From assembly GCA_947646735.1 (NCBI GenBank), contig CANTFK010000980.1:372001-436000 (forward strand): DNA of 64,000 nt. Direction: 5' to 3'. The first letter of the stretch is position 1, and each line of letters opens with the position of its first letter. A program made the position numbers and the translations under genes. The DNA comes from Peronospora farinosa. Its lineage: Eukaryota; Oomycota; Peronosporomycetes; Peronosporales; Peronosporaceae. The notes under the pieces were generated by a model, which worked only from the letters and a program-made list of their open reading frames with translations, had not been told where the DNA came from and made no database searches. This document shows, one piece after another, positions 1 through 10,514 of the stretch.

Positions 1-1773
1 TCATTCGCCCAATGCCTTCGAGCGATCGTAGCTTATTCCACAAGCAAACAGCAAGATACGAGGGTTTTCGACTTGGCGCGCCATTTGCTTGTGGCTTAAG
101 TGCTTGCGACACACAGTGCCAGCAAGCCATTTGAAACTGTAGCTCGGCTCCTTCTTGTTTGTCTGCACAGTCGCTCCGACTGCAATGCTTTTCACTTTCA
201 CGAGATGTGCGTAGTTGAAACCACTAATAGTGCGAAAATTCATACTGAAAAGCAAATGTCCCGTCACAACAAATGCAATGTCTTCCAAGGTTTTCACCAA
301 ATAATCCAGACCAATGAATTCAGACTCTGGCAAACTATTCGCGACGGATGATGCAAAATGCTGAATGCCGTCACGAATTTGCTTGTGAGCCCTTTGCTAC
401 ATTGCAAACGTCAAGATAGTCATCAGCAATGGTTACTGTCATCAATTTTGCGCCTCCTTACCATATGTTTATCTAACGCGATGTCTCGCTGTGTGTAAAG
501 GTTATTACCGTTACGGGTATTGATTTCCCTCGCCGTCTTTTCCGAAACAGTTGAGACCTCGTTGTCAGCCGAAACATTCTTTACCCAATTGTGAAAAGCC
601 AACACTTCTGTGTCCAGTCTACCATTTTCGATTGCACCCAGCAATTCTGCGCTAGAATGTCGTATTCTAGTTCGTACTTGTGGGCGGAAATTCCGGCGAG
701 TATCGACGCTATCAGATTCCTCACATAAATCGATAGGCTCGGTTGTAAGGCATGCTACGTCCGTCAGTTGATCCAAGCCTGTAACATCACTTGTGTTCGA
801 GTCGATAGGTGACAATGACAACATCGGTTCCTCGATCGGATCAGCCGATGGACCAAATATAAGGGGCGATGGCTTTGTAGAGCCAACTTCCCCACTCAAC
901 CGGCGTGACAAACGGTCAAACCGACCAGACAAAGAATTTCTCGACGTCTCATTTCCATCCAAACTTTCGCTCGAGTTAAGTCTTTGTTCGCTTTCATCTA
1001 TCTTCTTCTTCCCACCAGCTGCGTCTGCAAATTGGAAGCAGAACTTACACACTCGAACGATACCTGGAAACCTGTGAGGTGTACCATCAATAAAGTGGTT
1101 GCTGCACTCGTGACAAAAGATTTGCCCGCACAGTCGGCAATGGTGACGACGTCGGAAGAGAGAGAATGCTGCAGAGCAGTCATAGCATACCTGTGTAGAC
1201 ACAAGCGAGAAACCATCAAATCAAGTTCAAACATACCATAATAAGTAGCAGTTGTTACTCTCAAACAGTCTCACCTTGCAGAGGTGGTCCGGCATCCAAT
1301 ACTGATTGCCAGTTGACATAGGAGGAGGACGTATCTTGACTGGAGACGCTAAGCAATACCAGATTACGTTTATAAGTTTGTCATGATAATAAACAAAACT
1401 GAATCGATTGCAATATACCAGCAACAGTTTGAGCATCGTCTCCATTCTCCGCATCATCATTCGATGCCTTTTAACCCAATTGTGACCCCAAAAAAGCACC
1501 AAATATTGTGAATTATTGCTGCAGCAACTAATAACTTGCTGTCTTTACAGCAAGAGTATCATCACCATATAAATCAAAGGCTCACCTGGAATGTAGAGGC
1601 CAAGAATCCGGGCATTGGGAACGTTGTCAAGCTAGAGAAGGACCAAATAGAATGGGAAGATTCGTTTTTACAGATAAATTCCAGGAGAAAACTCTCTAAA
1701 CTTCGTACCGCGACGGATCTCGGTCTAGATGTTGGTGTGGCATTGACTGTACGTGTCGTTCTTCGTCTTCCAT
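1..1773 (-). pseudogene. Fab1/PIKfyve-type FYVE lipid kinase, N-terminal part (copy alpha)
   Basis: The 5' part of a phosphatidylinositol 3-phosphate 5-kinase family gene, cut by the window start. The start ATG is at 1773-1771 and the exon layout matches the copy at 54551. The FYVE zinc finger lies at about 1010-1290, with a WMPD entry, CxxC pairs and an RRHHCR core, split by an intron after LCK. An acidic, serine-rich linker follows. The chaperonin-like region begins near 350. One base is missing near position 17 relative to the other copies, which shifts the frame just before the window edge. FYVE domains bind PI3P on endosomes. Whether this copy ever had a kinase half cannot be seen here. 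Confidence 0.85.
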
Positions 1774-1924
1774 TTTGTATGACGACAGGAGAAGGAGATT
1801 AATGCATGCAGGGTCAGGACAATTCCTCTACTTGTAAATTTGGGAACTTCAATAACCATATTTGGGTACGTTTTGTTTTAAAAAAGGGCACTCCATTTTT
1901 TGATTTGGGTAATACACAACGACG
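1774..1924. promoter_or_regulatory. Shared divergent promoter region of Fab1 and COG2 (copy A)
   Basis: Only about 150 bases separate the Fab1 start (minus, 1773) from the COG2 start (plus, 1925), so both must be driven from this interval. It contains a run of A near 1879 and a pyrimidine-rich stretch just upstream of COG2 (1890-1905), loosely like an oomycete initiator. No TATA box is obvious. The same interval recurs at 16017-16167 and 54400-54550. Confidence 0.6.
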
Positions 1925-3854
1925 ATGGTGCTGGGCAAGTACTGCTTCGAGGAGGAGGCTTTTTCTGTAGACGTTTTCGAAGTAGCGACCTTTTTAGAGG
2001 ACTGTCGAGTACGTAGCCCCATGGAGACGATTTATCAGGATTTGAGACACTTCCAAACGGCGCTAGAGAACCAGCTCGTGGCCATTATCAATGAAGATTA
2101 CGCCGAGTTCCTGCAGCTCTCGTCTAAGCTCAAGGGTGTAGACGAGGCGGTTGCTAGCGTACATGCACCCATTTTGGCGGTTCTCAAGCGTGTAAGTGAA
2201 GTGCAAGAAGCTCTGGTACGTGGCTATTGTTATGGAGGAGGTGGAGAGCAGTGACAATGTGACCCTTTTGCGTTTTCTTGAGTGCGTTCTGTAGAGCGCA
2301 TTGCAAAACAAGATCCAGACGCAATTGCAGATTGCAAATGAGTTGCAACAACAGGAAAAGGACCTGCAGTCCAGTATTAAAATCTCTGAGAAATTGCTGC
2401 TGCTGGAAGATCTACTGGAGATTGGGTCACCAATTGAAGGTGATGACGAGGAGTCGAGCTTGGACAAAGACGGACCCACTGACTTCGATGAGGACAGTGA
2501 CGATGATTTTGAGAACTTTGAACAAGTGAAGAAACGACTACATGCAACGAGCGCTGCTGAAGGTTGCGCAAGATTGGAACGAGCAGCGCAAATTTTTGTG
2601 CAATTGGACCTAGATTCTTGAACGGCATGCACGTTGCCACAATTCAGGTAATAGACATGCTGAAACGGATGGTTTGTTGCGTCATGAGTAACTCACTTTG
2701 AGCATGCGCTGTATAGAAAGAGGAGAAGCGTCTAGCGATCGTTGAAGAGACACTTCTTCGTCGCCTAGAGACGGAATCTGTGGCTGAAATTCTTCCCGAT
2801 ACGTATTACAACCGCGACCATGCGATTAGCGAGCTCACTTTGAGCTATTTGCTGAGAGCATATGTGCTACTTGACAAAAGCCATATTCCAGAAGAATTGA
2901 TTGGTCGTCTGCTTGTTCATCCATTTGCAGAGGAACATCTTATGCGTGGAAAGCTGGATGGTCGAGCTCGTGGTTCGTGCGAGGGCTTACCACAGATCTA
3001 TGAGTCCATTTTGTACTTCATTACGAGCAAGTTTGTGGGCACACTTGCATTGTCTGTTTGTCAGGGCGAGAGTAACTGCTCAGTAGATATTTGAACAATT
3101 AATTTAGAGATTTTATAACAAAATAAATTTTAATACAACCTTCCACCAAAGCTTCACTATAAGCATGCGTTTTCTAGCTGATATCGAGGAGCGCTTCTGC
3201 AAAAGCGAGATCATGAAAAGTCGCTTCCGGTCTCATGAGAGTGTGGTGGAGTTCAAGGAAAAGTGGAACATCGACGTATACTTCCAGCTTCGAGCATCTC
3301 AAGTCGCTTCAAGTGTAGAAAAGTCTTTTGGGTTGAAACGTGAAGATTCGGCCTCGTTGGATTCACTATACGGCAGTGTGTCCATCATTGCTGACACATC
3401 GACATTAGGGTTCGAGAACTCAAAGTGTTTGTGGAAAGCACTTCAAGAGTGCTGGAGTGAGTGCATCTTCCTGGCACCTCTGCTTCCCAACTTCTGCAAA
3501 CTTAGCATACAGCTTTTCGCGTACTATATTGGCATATGGAAGGAGCCGTTGCAGAATGCCGTCAGGGTACTTAACAGTGGAACCAAGGTAGATTTTAGTT
3601 CTGTGCCGCTTTGTTGTTTGAGTACGGAAGGAGATCTATTGCTTGCTGGAAGCGACTTTCGCGTGCTTTACAAAAAGGTGAGATTGATGATGTGCGTTGT
3701 GGCCGATTACGGAATGATACATGATAATTGATCTGTTGCTGATATGCCGCTCAGATTTCTCAAGATTTCTCAAGATCTCTTAGCAATTGTAAGGAATCAC
3801 GTCGACGACTTCATAGACGATAGCCAAGCCTTCGTGACCGAACTTTTGCAACAG
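1925..3854 (+). pseudogene. COG2: COG2, broken and 3'-truncated (copy alpha)
   Basis: Homologue of conserved oligomeric Golgi complex subunit 2, a tether for retrograde vesicles at the Golgi. Exon 1 (from 1925) and exon 2 resemble the intact gene at 51619-54399. Exon 2 has a one-base deletion near 2612, giving an early stop at about 2619. Around 3090-3150 the sequence becomes a shorter, almost G/C-free version of the other copies, with a stop at 3092. Exon 4 ends at 3854; beyond its GT donor the real 3' exons are missing. It cannot encode a full COG2. Confidence 0.88.
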
Positions 3855-3899
3855 GTATGCTTGCCGAATGCGCGTCTTCTCGCCGTCCGACCAGCATTT

Positions 3900-4223
3900 T
3901 CAATTTTTACTCCATATGTACTTCAATAGCTGTGAGGCAGGTTCATAGTCGCCCGAGACCGATGAGGTTACAAGGTTGATAGCCGACGAAAACGAAATGC
4001 CCTTCATTGCCGTCTTAAACTCCTGCAACTCGTCATCAGCCCACCCCGACCAGAAGTCTCCCCAAACATCACGGATTGTTTCCGGGTTACCTGCGGGGCT
4101 AAAGGCCACCACCACATCGCGTGTTGACTCGACCTCGTAAGGAAAACTTTGTGAGTCAAAAGAACGATCAAAGATTTCTAAGTGCATTACGCAATCGTGG
4201 CAAAGCGGCAAAAAATGCGTCAA
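3900..4223 (-). pseudogene. Unrecognised coding-like fragment captured at the joint (copy A)
   Basis: An open frame of 107 codons whose codon use and composition look coding: an acidic, tryptophan-containing segment (around FWSGWADDEL) and a C-terminal SQLLKYIW. The frame opens on TTG; the first in-frame ATG is near codon 13, so this is probably an internal exon or gene end. It lies right beside the COG2 truncation and points toward it. The family was not recognised. An identical fragment sits at 18179-18502. Confidence 0.4.
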
Positions 4224-4564
4224 GTATGAGCAAACGAGTACCAGATTACTTCACATGCTCGGGGCTGGAACACTTACTGTAAGTAAGGAAGTTGGCGTCG
4301 CAAATGGAGGTGTTCATCTTTCGAGCTTACTGTCCCAGTTTGTGCTCGAAGACAAACTTGGACTATTAGGTGTTCAATTACAGGAGGACACATTGTACTG
4401 GACCATAGAGGTCAGCCGCGTCAGCATTATCTTATTGCTGCACGGAAGTGAAAGCTCAGATGAAGCACACAAGTACTGCACTTAGTGAAGAGCTGCTCAA
4501 TTTTTTGGAACTGCAACTGCTGCGGAATATCGACGGCAGAGAGGACCAACCTATGTCCTCCAAG

Positions 4565-4624
4565 CGGAACATTTCTATGAGACGCCGTTCTGTATGTACA
4601 ACGGCGCCTCATAGAGATGTTCCG
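4565..4624. repeat. 25-bp inverted repeat with a 10-bp loop (copy A)
   Basis: The arms 4565-4589 and 4600-4624 are reverse complements except for two positions, both able to form G-U pairs in RNA. The loop is 4590-4599. It lies between the captured fragments and the SPT5 relic. A perfect counterpart is at 18844-18903. Confidence 0.85.
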
Positions 4625-4800
4625 TTGAAAATGGCGCGTGAAGGTGACGCAGGGTGCCCCAGAGTGCCATGTCCTTGTGGTGCGGTTGAAGTATTGGATG
4701 TGCTAGCGCGCTTGCTGTCTTCAATGATAGTTTCAAACTGACGATGTTGTACCGTACGTTCGCAGTCTCTGACTTTTATTCGCTGGTGTCGGTGGAGTAA

Positions 4801-7036
4801 TGAAAATAGCGAGAAAAACTAACCGCAGGACCGCACGCAGTTTGACGAGTCAGAGAGCGCTGAAGCCATTGTCAGCCGCATCTAGAAACGCCACCAACAG
4901 AGTCGTAGACAGCACGATGGCGAAGAAGACAGTGGTGATGCGATTCAGAGCGAAGTGGCGCAGCATTCACTTCTTCCATTCATCCAGGATCCGCGCATGT
5001 GGGTGTTTAAGTGCAAGCCTGGTCGCGAGCAGCATCTTGTGGTGGCACTCATGAACAAGTTTGTTGAGTTTGCACGCCTTGGTGGACCTTTGATGGTCAA
5101 ATCTGTGGTGGCCTCCAACTCAAAGGGCTTCATCTATGTGGAGGCGGAGCGCAAGCCGCACGCGAGAGATTGTCTGAATGGTTTGCGTGATGTACAGCAA
5201 TGGTTGATGAAGCTGGTGCCTATCCATGAAATGACGTCGATTTTGGATGTTCAAACGCGGAGAAAGCTGCTAGTCGCTAGCATTTGGGCGCGGATGAAGC
5301 GCGCGGGATTGCACAAGGGTGATCTGTGCAACGTTATTGAGATCCTTGACAATGGGGCGTGTGGTGTGGTGAAATCGATTCCGCGGCTGGATTTAGTTGT
5401 TTTGTCTGGAGGGGAAGAACTCAAATAGGAAAAAAGTCCACCGCAAAAGTTTTTCCATACGAACATGGTTCCCAGAGCGGACGTCGCCCGTCGCCGGTAT
5501 CCTTTCACGGGAGAGAGGATGGACACTTTTGGCAACGACTATTACCAATAGCCTTTCCTTATATAAGAGGTGAACATTGCTACCATGCTGACAACAGATG
5601 ACGCAAACCCGACGCTGGATATGATCAATCGTTTTTCGTCTGTTGCAGGAGAAGAGAGCGAACATAGTGCTGAATATATGCTGGCTTCTGTCGAGCTGAT
5701 GATTGGAAAAATAAGGTCGAGCTCACTAAAGGTGATACGGTACGTGTGATTGAGGATGACCTGATCAACCTCACAGGTGTCGTGCTGAACACTAACACAG
5801 CCAACGACACCATCCGTGTCATGCCGCTTCACAAAAAGTTCAGAATACGATCTTGGACGTTCAGCTCAAACAGCTTATGAAGTACGTGATGGTTGGTGAT
5901 CACATTAAGGTGATATTTGGCATGTATCGGGTGAGACTGGCACGGTCGTAGCAGTGGATGATAGTGAAGGTGCTTCTGTTGCTGTTGTGCTCGTGATAGT
6001 ATGGCTCGTGAAATTCAAGTGCGCGTTCGAGATTTGCAGGAGTCTGCCGAGATTTCTCAAGTATTGGATTCATACAAGGGTAAAGAGCCTTACGACCTTG
6101 TTGCTCTTGCACATGGTGACGTAGGCGTGATTACGAATGTCGGGTACGAAAGCTTTACAGTACTCTGTCCGAATGGTCAATCCAGGACTATCTCCGATCA
6201 GGAAGTGCAGCGTAAGATACAATCTTCGCGCACAACAGCAGCACTGGACAAGAAGCACAATCACGTTAGTGCTGGCGAAATGGTTAATGTTGTGGAAGGA
6301 ACGTTTTCAGACCACAGTGGAACGGGGAAGCATATTTATCGGACATATCTTTTCGTTCACATAATCGCATCACGACTAACTCAAGTATCTTTGTGACACA
6401 TGCGCGTGCTGTCAGGAAGTAAGGCGCGTTTGGATATGATTCGAATTTTACGGTGCCTCGAGCTAATGGGAATGGAACCAATGACTCCAGGCTTACACCT
6501 GGCTTGTCGGCGATGACCCCTGGTCTAAACCCTGTGACTCTAGGAATCAATACTCTGGAATACAACCACAATTCAATGACTCCTGGATTTGTGTGTAAAC
6601 TTCCATGGGTCGTATGAACTCTGTTGCCACACACTGACATGATGGGAGGCAACAAATTTTCCGTCACGCCTGGCGTTAACCAGGATGCAAACGACATTGC
6701 GGGGGGACCTGCTAACGGAGAAGTAACATGGAAGATGGAGGACGTAGAGGTTGAAGTGATCGTTGGTAAATAGAATGGCAGTGTGGGCGCCATTACCAGT
6801 GGGAGTGGTAATACTTGCTCACTCGGTGTAGATGGTCTCGTGATCACTGTGTCGTTAAACGATGTGCGGCCGGTGATGCCGGAAAAACAAGATACTGTGG
6901 TCATCTTGTCAGGCGATGAAGCAGGCACTAAGGGCTCGCTGCTCGGTCGAGAAGCTTTTGCGCACTCTCAATTCAAAGAGCAACGACTCTATCTATCTAC
7001 ACTGTTATTGTGCAAGTTGCTTACCGTGGGTAGGTA
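4801..7036 (+). pseudogene. SPT5: SPT5 transcription elongation factor relic (copy alpha)
   Basis: SPT5 (the DSIF subunit that binds RNA polymerase II) is recognisable in order. There is an acidic N-terminal stretch (about 4830-4960) and an NGN domain beginning at WVFKCKPGREQ (about 4997). KOW-type segments follow, with a typical VARRRYPFTGERMD-like linker near 5484 and KOW-like GDHIKVIFGMYRG near 5898. The C-terminal region has TPG repeats (about 6478-6600) and a final KOW near 6780-6960. The reading frame changes repeatedly, with a TAG at 5426-5428 and a TAG near 6771. No introns were needed to follow it, which would fit a processed copy, but I cannot prove that. A functional SPT5 must exist elsewhere. 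Confidence 0.85.
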
Positions 7037-7499
7037 AGTCTTGCTTGTGTGAACATTCATGGAGCGATACCAGTCACCGTTCACGATTCAATTGTCGTGT
7101 TTTGATGAGTTGAGGAGACAAAACCAATGACGACAAGCGTAACACTGCATCGATTTTCGTTGGACTTGCAATGCACGGCGAGAAGTAACCAAGTTATGGT
7201 CATTACGCAACAGCTACAAGAGGCAATGAAATCCCGACGACTAGTCATACTGTCATGCATGGTAAAATATATCGAGGGCAATTTTTTGGTATCACCATGT
7301 AAAAAGAGTGTAAGAGTGAGATAAAACAACGAATCCAAAAGAAATATTAGACAGTTACAAGCCGCTAAATCTCTTCGGACAATCTGGGGATGCGATGAGT
7401 GCCACTGACGTAAGAAAAGTTGACATGCAAGAAGAGGTGCACAAAGTTGTTGTGCTTGCGACGCAATGCAGAGATTCGCAAGGCAATGGACTGGCTCAA
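7037..7499. other. Spacer between SPT5 relic and CRN (copy A)
   Basis: About 460 bases with only short, interrupted open frames on both strands. Weak coding-like pieces near 7340-7500 on the plus strand are broken by stops. No gene can be supported. The same spacer occurs at 21316-21778 and, inverted, at 63068-63540. Confidence 0.5.
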
Positions 7500-9972
7500 T
7501 CAAGTTTTGCTAGCCACTCCTACCGTCAAAGGCCCCGTTTCCATAACGATGACCAGCTTCTTTCGATCTTTTTCTTCCGCCGGCTGGACAACCCAATCGA
7601 CACGGCCACTTCGGCAATTAACCTTGACGCAGCCGACTTGTTTGTGGTCCCACTCGGTTTCAAAGCTTGCTAATTTCACGCAGAAAACCAATAAGATTGC
7701 CCACTTCTTCTTCCAAACTTTCTCTAGCCCATCAATGATCGTCTTCATCACATCAGAGCCCACATTGCTGTCCCGATACTTGCACTCACAGAAAAAAAGT
7801 GGCGGTCCAGTCGGATCCTCCATGTTGCGTACGTAAATGTCACACCTTTCAACATTCTTAGCACGAACGAGATGACCGAAGTTACAGCCCTTGGCGCGAG
7901 TATCTAAGATACATTGCGGCCAACTAGCATTCGGTGGAGCCAAGAAAGGTATTTTCGAGCGAGACAAAGCTACCAGATCAGCGTATTTGTCCAACAAATC
8001 GCTAGCAACAATCGTTTGCTTCGTATTACCAATGGTCATCGTCACTGGCCGTATATTTTTGTCTTGACATTCACTGAGCAACCCAGCGAAGAATTCATCA
8101 AAAGGAATTCCTTGCACTCCATTTCGCCGCGATGCACAGAAAATCATATGAGCGACCATGTTCTCGTACGTCTTATAATCATTGCTGATCGCGTCGGTGT
8201 TTTCTCCTGACGTGAACCCGTGTCCTTTCAAGTACATGGAAAAGATGGCTAATGTTGAGTAGCCGATAGATCGGCGTCGATCATAGTAACCGGAGTAAGT
8301 CTTTCCACCCAATATCGCAAGATAAAGCAGCATGTCCTCATCGGTCTCCGGGAAACAGCAAAGCGGTTCCCACGACTTGCCATTAACCTCAAGTTGGCTT
8401 TTTATTATATCCACTTCAGTTGCTTGAGGATCCACTAGGTTGGCGAAGTGTAGATGCATGCAGTGGATCCCAACAACAGGAGTAATTTTCCTTTTCTTAA
8501 GTGGAGATGGAGACGAGCCATCACTGTCAACATTAGTGTACGATATCGCTATCAGCTGCGCATCCTTTCCGTTCTGCTTCCCCATGAACTGTTTTCCTTT
8601 CTGTGTCTTTAAGCTTACGTAATCAAATGCCACGTCCAGCAAATCGCAGAGTTCGATACCATTTGCAGAATTTTCTAATGCATATTGCGCCGCGCTGTCG
8701 GCGAAATATCGGGAAAAACGCCCGCGAGAATTGGCCACAATGCTTTTCAAAACGGGATACGTACCTTGGATGCGATTCCAAGCTGTTTCTTTATCAGCAT
8801 CTGCAAATGGAATTGGTTGATATGAAGGGAATCGAGAGATAATCGTCATCCATGCATGCTCTCCATAATAGCTTCCTTCTGATTGACCCACCAAATTGGT
8901 GATCTTAGCGTTCGTCCCCATTACAACCACGACCAGGCCACACACACGAAAAACATTGCGTTGGAATGCCGCTATGTTCTTTCCACCGCCATCACTGTTC
9001 ACGTTAGGCATCATTTCATCCAACACAAAGAAAGGCAACAACTTCCCATCTTTCTTCATCTTTTCGCGAGTAGCAATGACTTTCGTCCGATTGCACTTTT
9101 CCACGTACCATGATGTTTTCGTATGAAAACGTATCATTTTTCCTTGCTGATTCTGCTCTTTACTGCAATACTGCAGCAACGCACGAATAAATCCAAAGGT
9201 CCAAAGACTTTCACTATTGTAAAAATCGGACTTGGAGTTCAAAATGTTCTCATCCAACTTTTTCATTGGGTCGTCCTTGTTTGTCACTTCACGGAACGCT
9301 TCAGAAATTAACGAAAAATTTTCATACAAGCTCTGACAAGATTCCCCAATGAAAACAGGCCAGTAAAACCACGGTCGGCTTCCTCCCAACGCAAACGCCA
9401 GCTGCGACTTCCCCATGCCAGATGATCCTTCCACACAAATGAACGGCAGCGTTGACGTGCCGGAGAGGGTATAGAGTGCGTCGATTTTGTTTAAAATCTT
9501 CTGGCAATAGTCCTTACAATTGCGCTGGATCAGCTCCCCTCGTTGCTGGTAGTGCGTCAGCTCGTCCGTGTACTGAGCACCGTTTTTGGCATCTTCGATG
9601 CGTAATTCGACACAATCCCCCTGCCCCCACCACCAGCACGTGAATTTCTTTTGCTTTTGGTGTGCTTACGTTTTCAAGGAAAATGTCAGCAATCGAATCT
9701 TCCCCCTGCAGCTCTTGGTCCTTTTCCGTTAACTCTTCGAGAAGAGGAGTCATCATGCCCTCCTTAAGTTGCTTTACATCTTCCGTGGCAGAGGACAGCC
9801 AGGCGCCGTCCTTCTTCGTCGCGAAGAGACGCAGGTTACGCGCAGGAACTTGAATGTCTTCATTTTTTGCCTTGATATCTTCTTTTAAGTCCCCCACCAC
9901 CTGACTTGCATCAATATCCACAGGAAATGCACTCCCGTTCACACCAACGATCATGCATAGCAGCTTTACCAT
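7500..9972 (-). pseudogene. CRN (Crinkler) effector, split by a frameshift (CRN-1)
   Basis: Crinkler-family host-translocated effector. The start chosen is the ATG at 9972, giving the canonical MVKLLCMIVGV opening; an in-frame ATG lies at 10011. The N-terminal LFLAK-type module carries LRLFATKK. The DWL-type region ends at HVLVV near 9622-9636, the usual CRN recombination joint. Just after it, a run of five G (plus strand C at 9617-9621) versus four in CRN-3 shifts the frame. The remaining frame is open to 7500. It holds a P-loop GSSGMGKSQ near 9400-9430, a basic KKRK cluster that could be a nuclear signal, and a C-terminal D...ExK (CECKY) signature of PD-(D/E)xK nuclease-like CRN domains. 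As read, it yields a module without its effector part. Confidence 0.85.
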
Positions 9973-10514
9973 GATTGTTTTGGTCAAAATATTCTCGATT
10001 GAAGAGGACAAGTTTGATCTTTTCGTAAATAAATTGATTGGTTGTATGTGACATCATACTAAGACCAAGATATAAGGCATTCTTCTATTCTGATTGACTT
10101 ACTAGATGCTACTTTCTACATTATGATTATAGTAGACCTTCTTATAATAATACTCCTTAACTAATGATAACTTTCCTTAAGTGCGAACTAATGCCAAGAA
10201 GTGATACTGTCTTACCTACTTACGTGTCTAGTTGATACATATCTCAACCTTAATGGTCCAGCCTTCGCCTTCCTAACGCAAGTCACCCATGAATTCAACA
10301 GGCGCAATTGCACGTTCTTCGTAGATCACACCATAGACGTGTTTTCGCAGTGTAAACTTCGTGACAAAGGAATTCGCAAAACTGCATGCGGTATGCAGCT
10401 CAGTTCCCGCTTTGCCGCTGATTGTGCCGATTGAACATTTTATCGACACGACCAGCCAAACACTTGCCTCTCTTTCGACATCTTCACTTGGCAGTCCACA
10501 TATCCTATCGTAGC
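9973..10514. other. AT-rich spacer between CRN-1 and Fab1 with a short exon-like stretch
   Basis: Positions 10013-10200 are AT-rich upstream sequence of the CRN. On the minus strand, about 10250-10514 is open and coding-like directly after the Fab1 stop. In the copies at 24535-24799 and 60054-60336 the stretch ends at a GT donor, but here the equivalent position reads AT, so splicing would fail. No downstream exon was found. Confidence 0.4.

Larger units (their letters stand above)
3855..4800. other. Duplication joint with captured gene fragments (copy A)
   Basis: The sequence between truncated COG2 and the SPT5 relic is not part of either gene as I read them. It holds a minus-strand coding-like stretch (3900-4223), a plus-strand open stretch around 4220-4412 that reads like exon fragments ending in a GT donor, and a long hairpin at 4565-4624. 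None of the fragments was recognised. It is repeated at 18134-19079. Confidence 0.6.

Noticed and set aside
1536..1802. Plus-strand open frame at the Fab1 5' end (also 15779-16045, 30064-30330, antisense 54522-54788)
   Set aside because: It covers Fab1 exons 1-2 and introns on the opposite strand; the Fab1 exon phases are consistent and explain the sequence.
2063..2632. Long serine-rich open frame on the minus strand (also 16306-16884 and 53683-54261)
   Set aside because: It lies opposite COG2 exons 1-2 and changes with them; its composition is that expected of an antisense shadow of an acidic coding region.
7081..7503. 140-codon minus-strand frame after the CRN stop (also 21360-21782)
   Set aside because: No convincing start, Cys- and Leu-rich random composition, and broken in the inverted copy; not supported as a gene.
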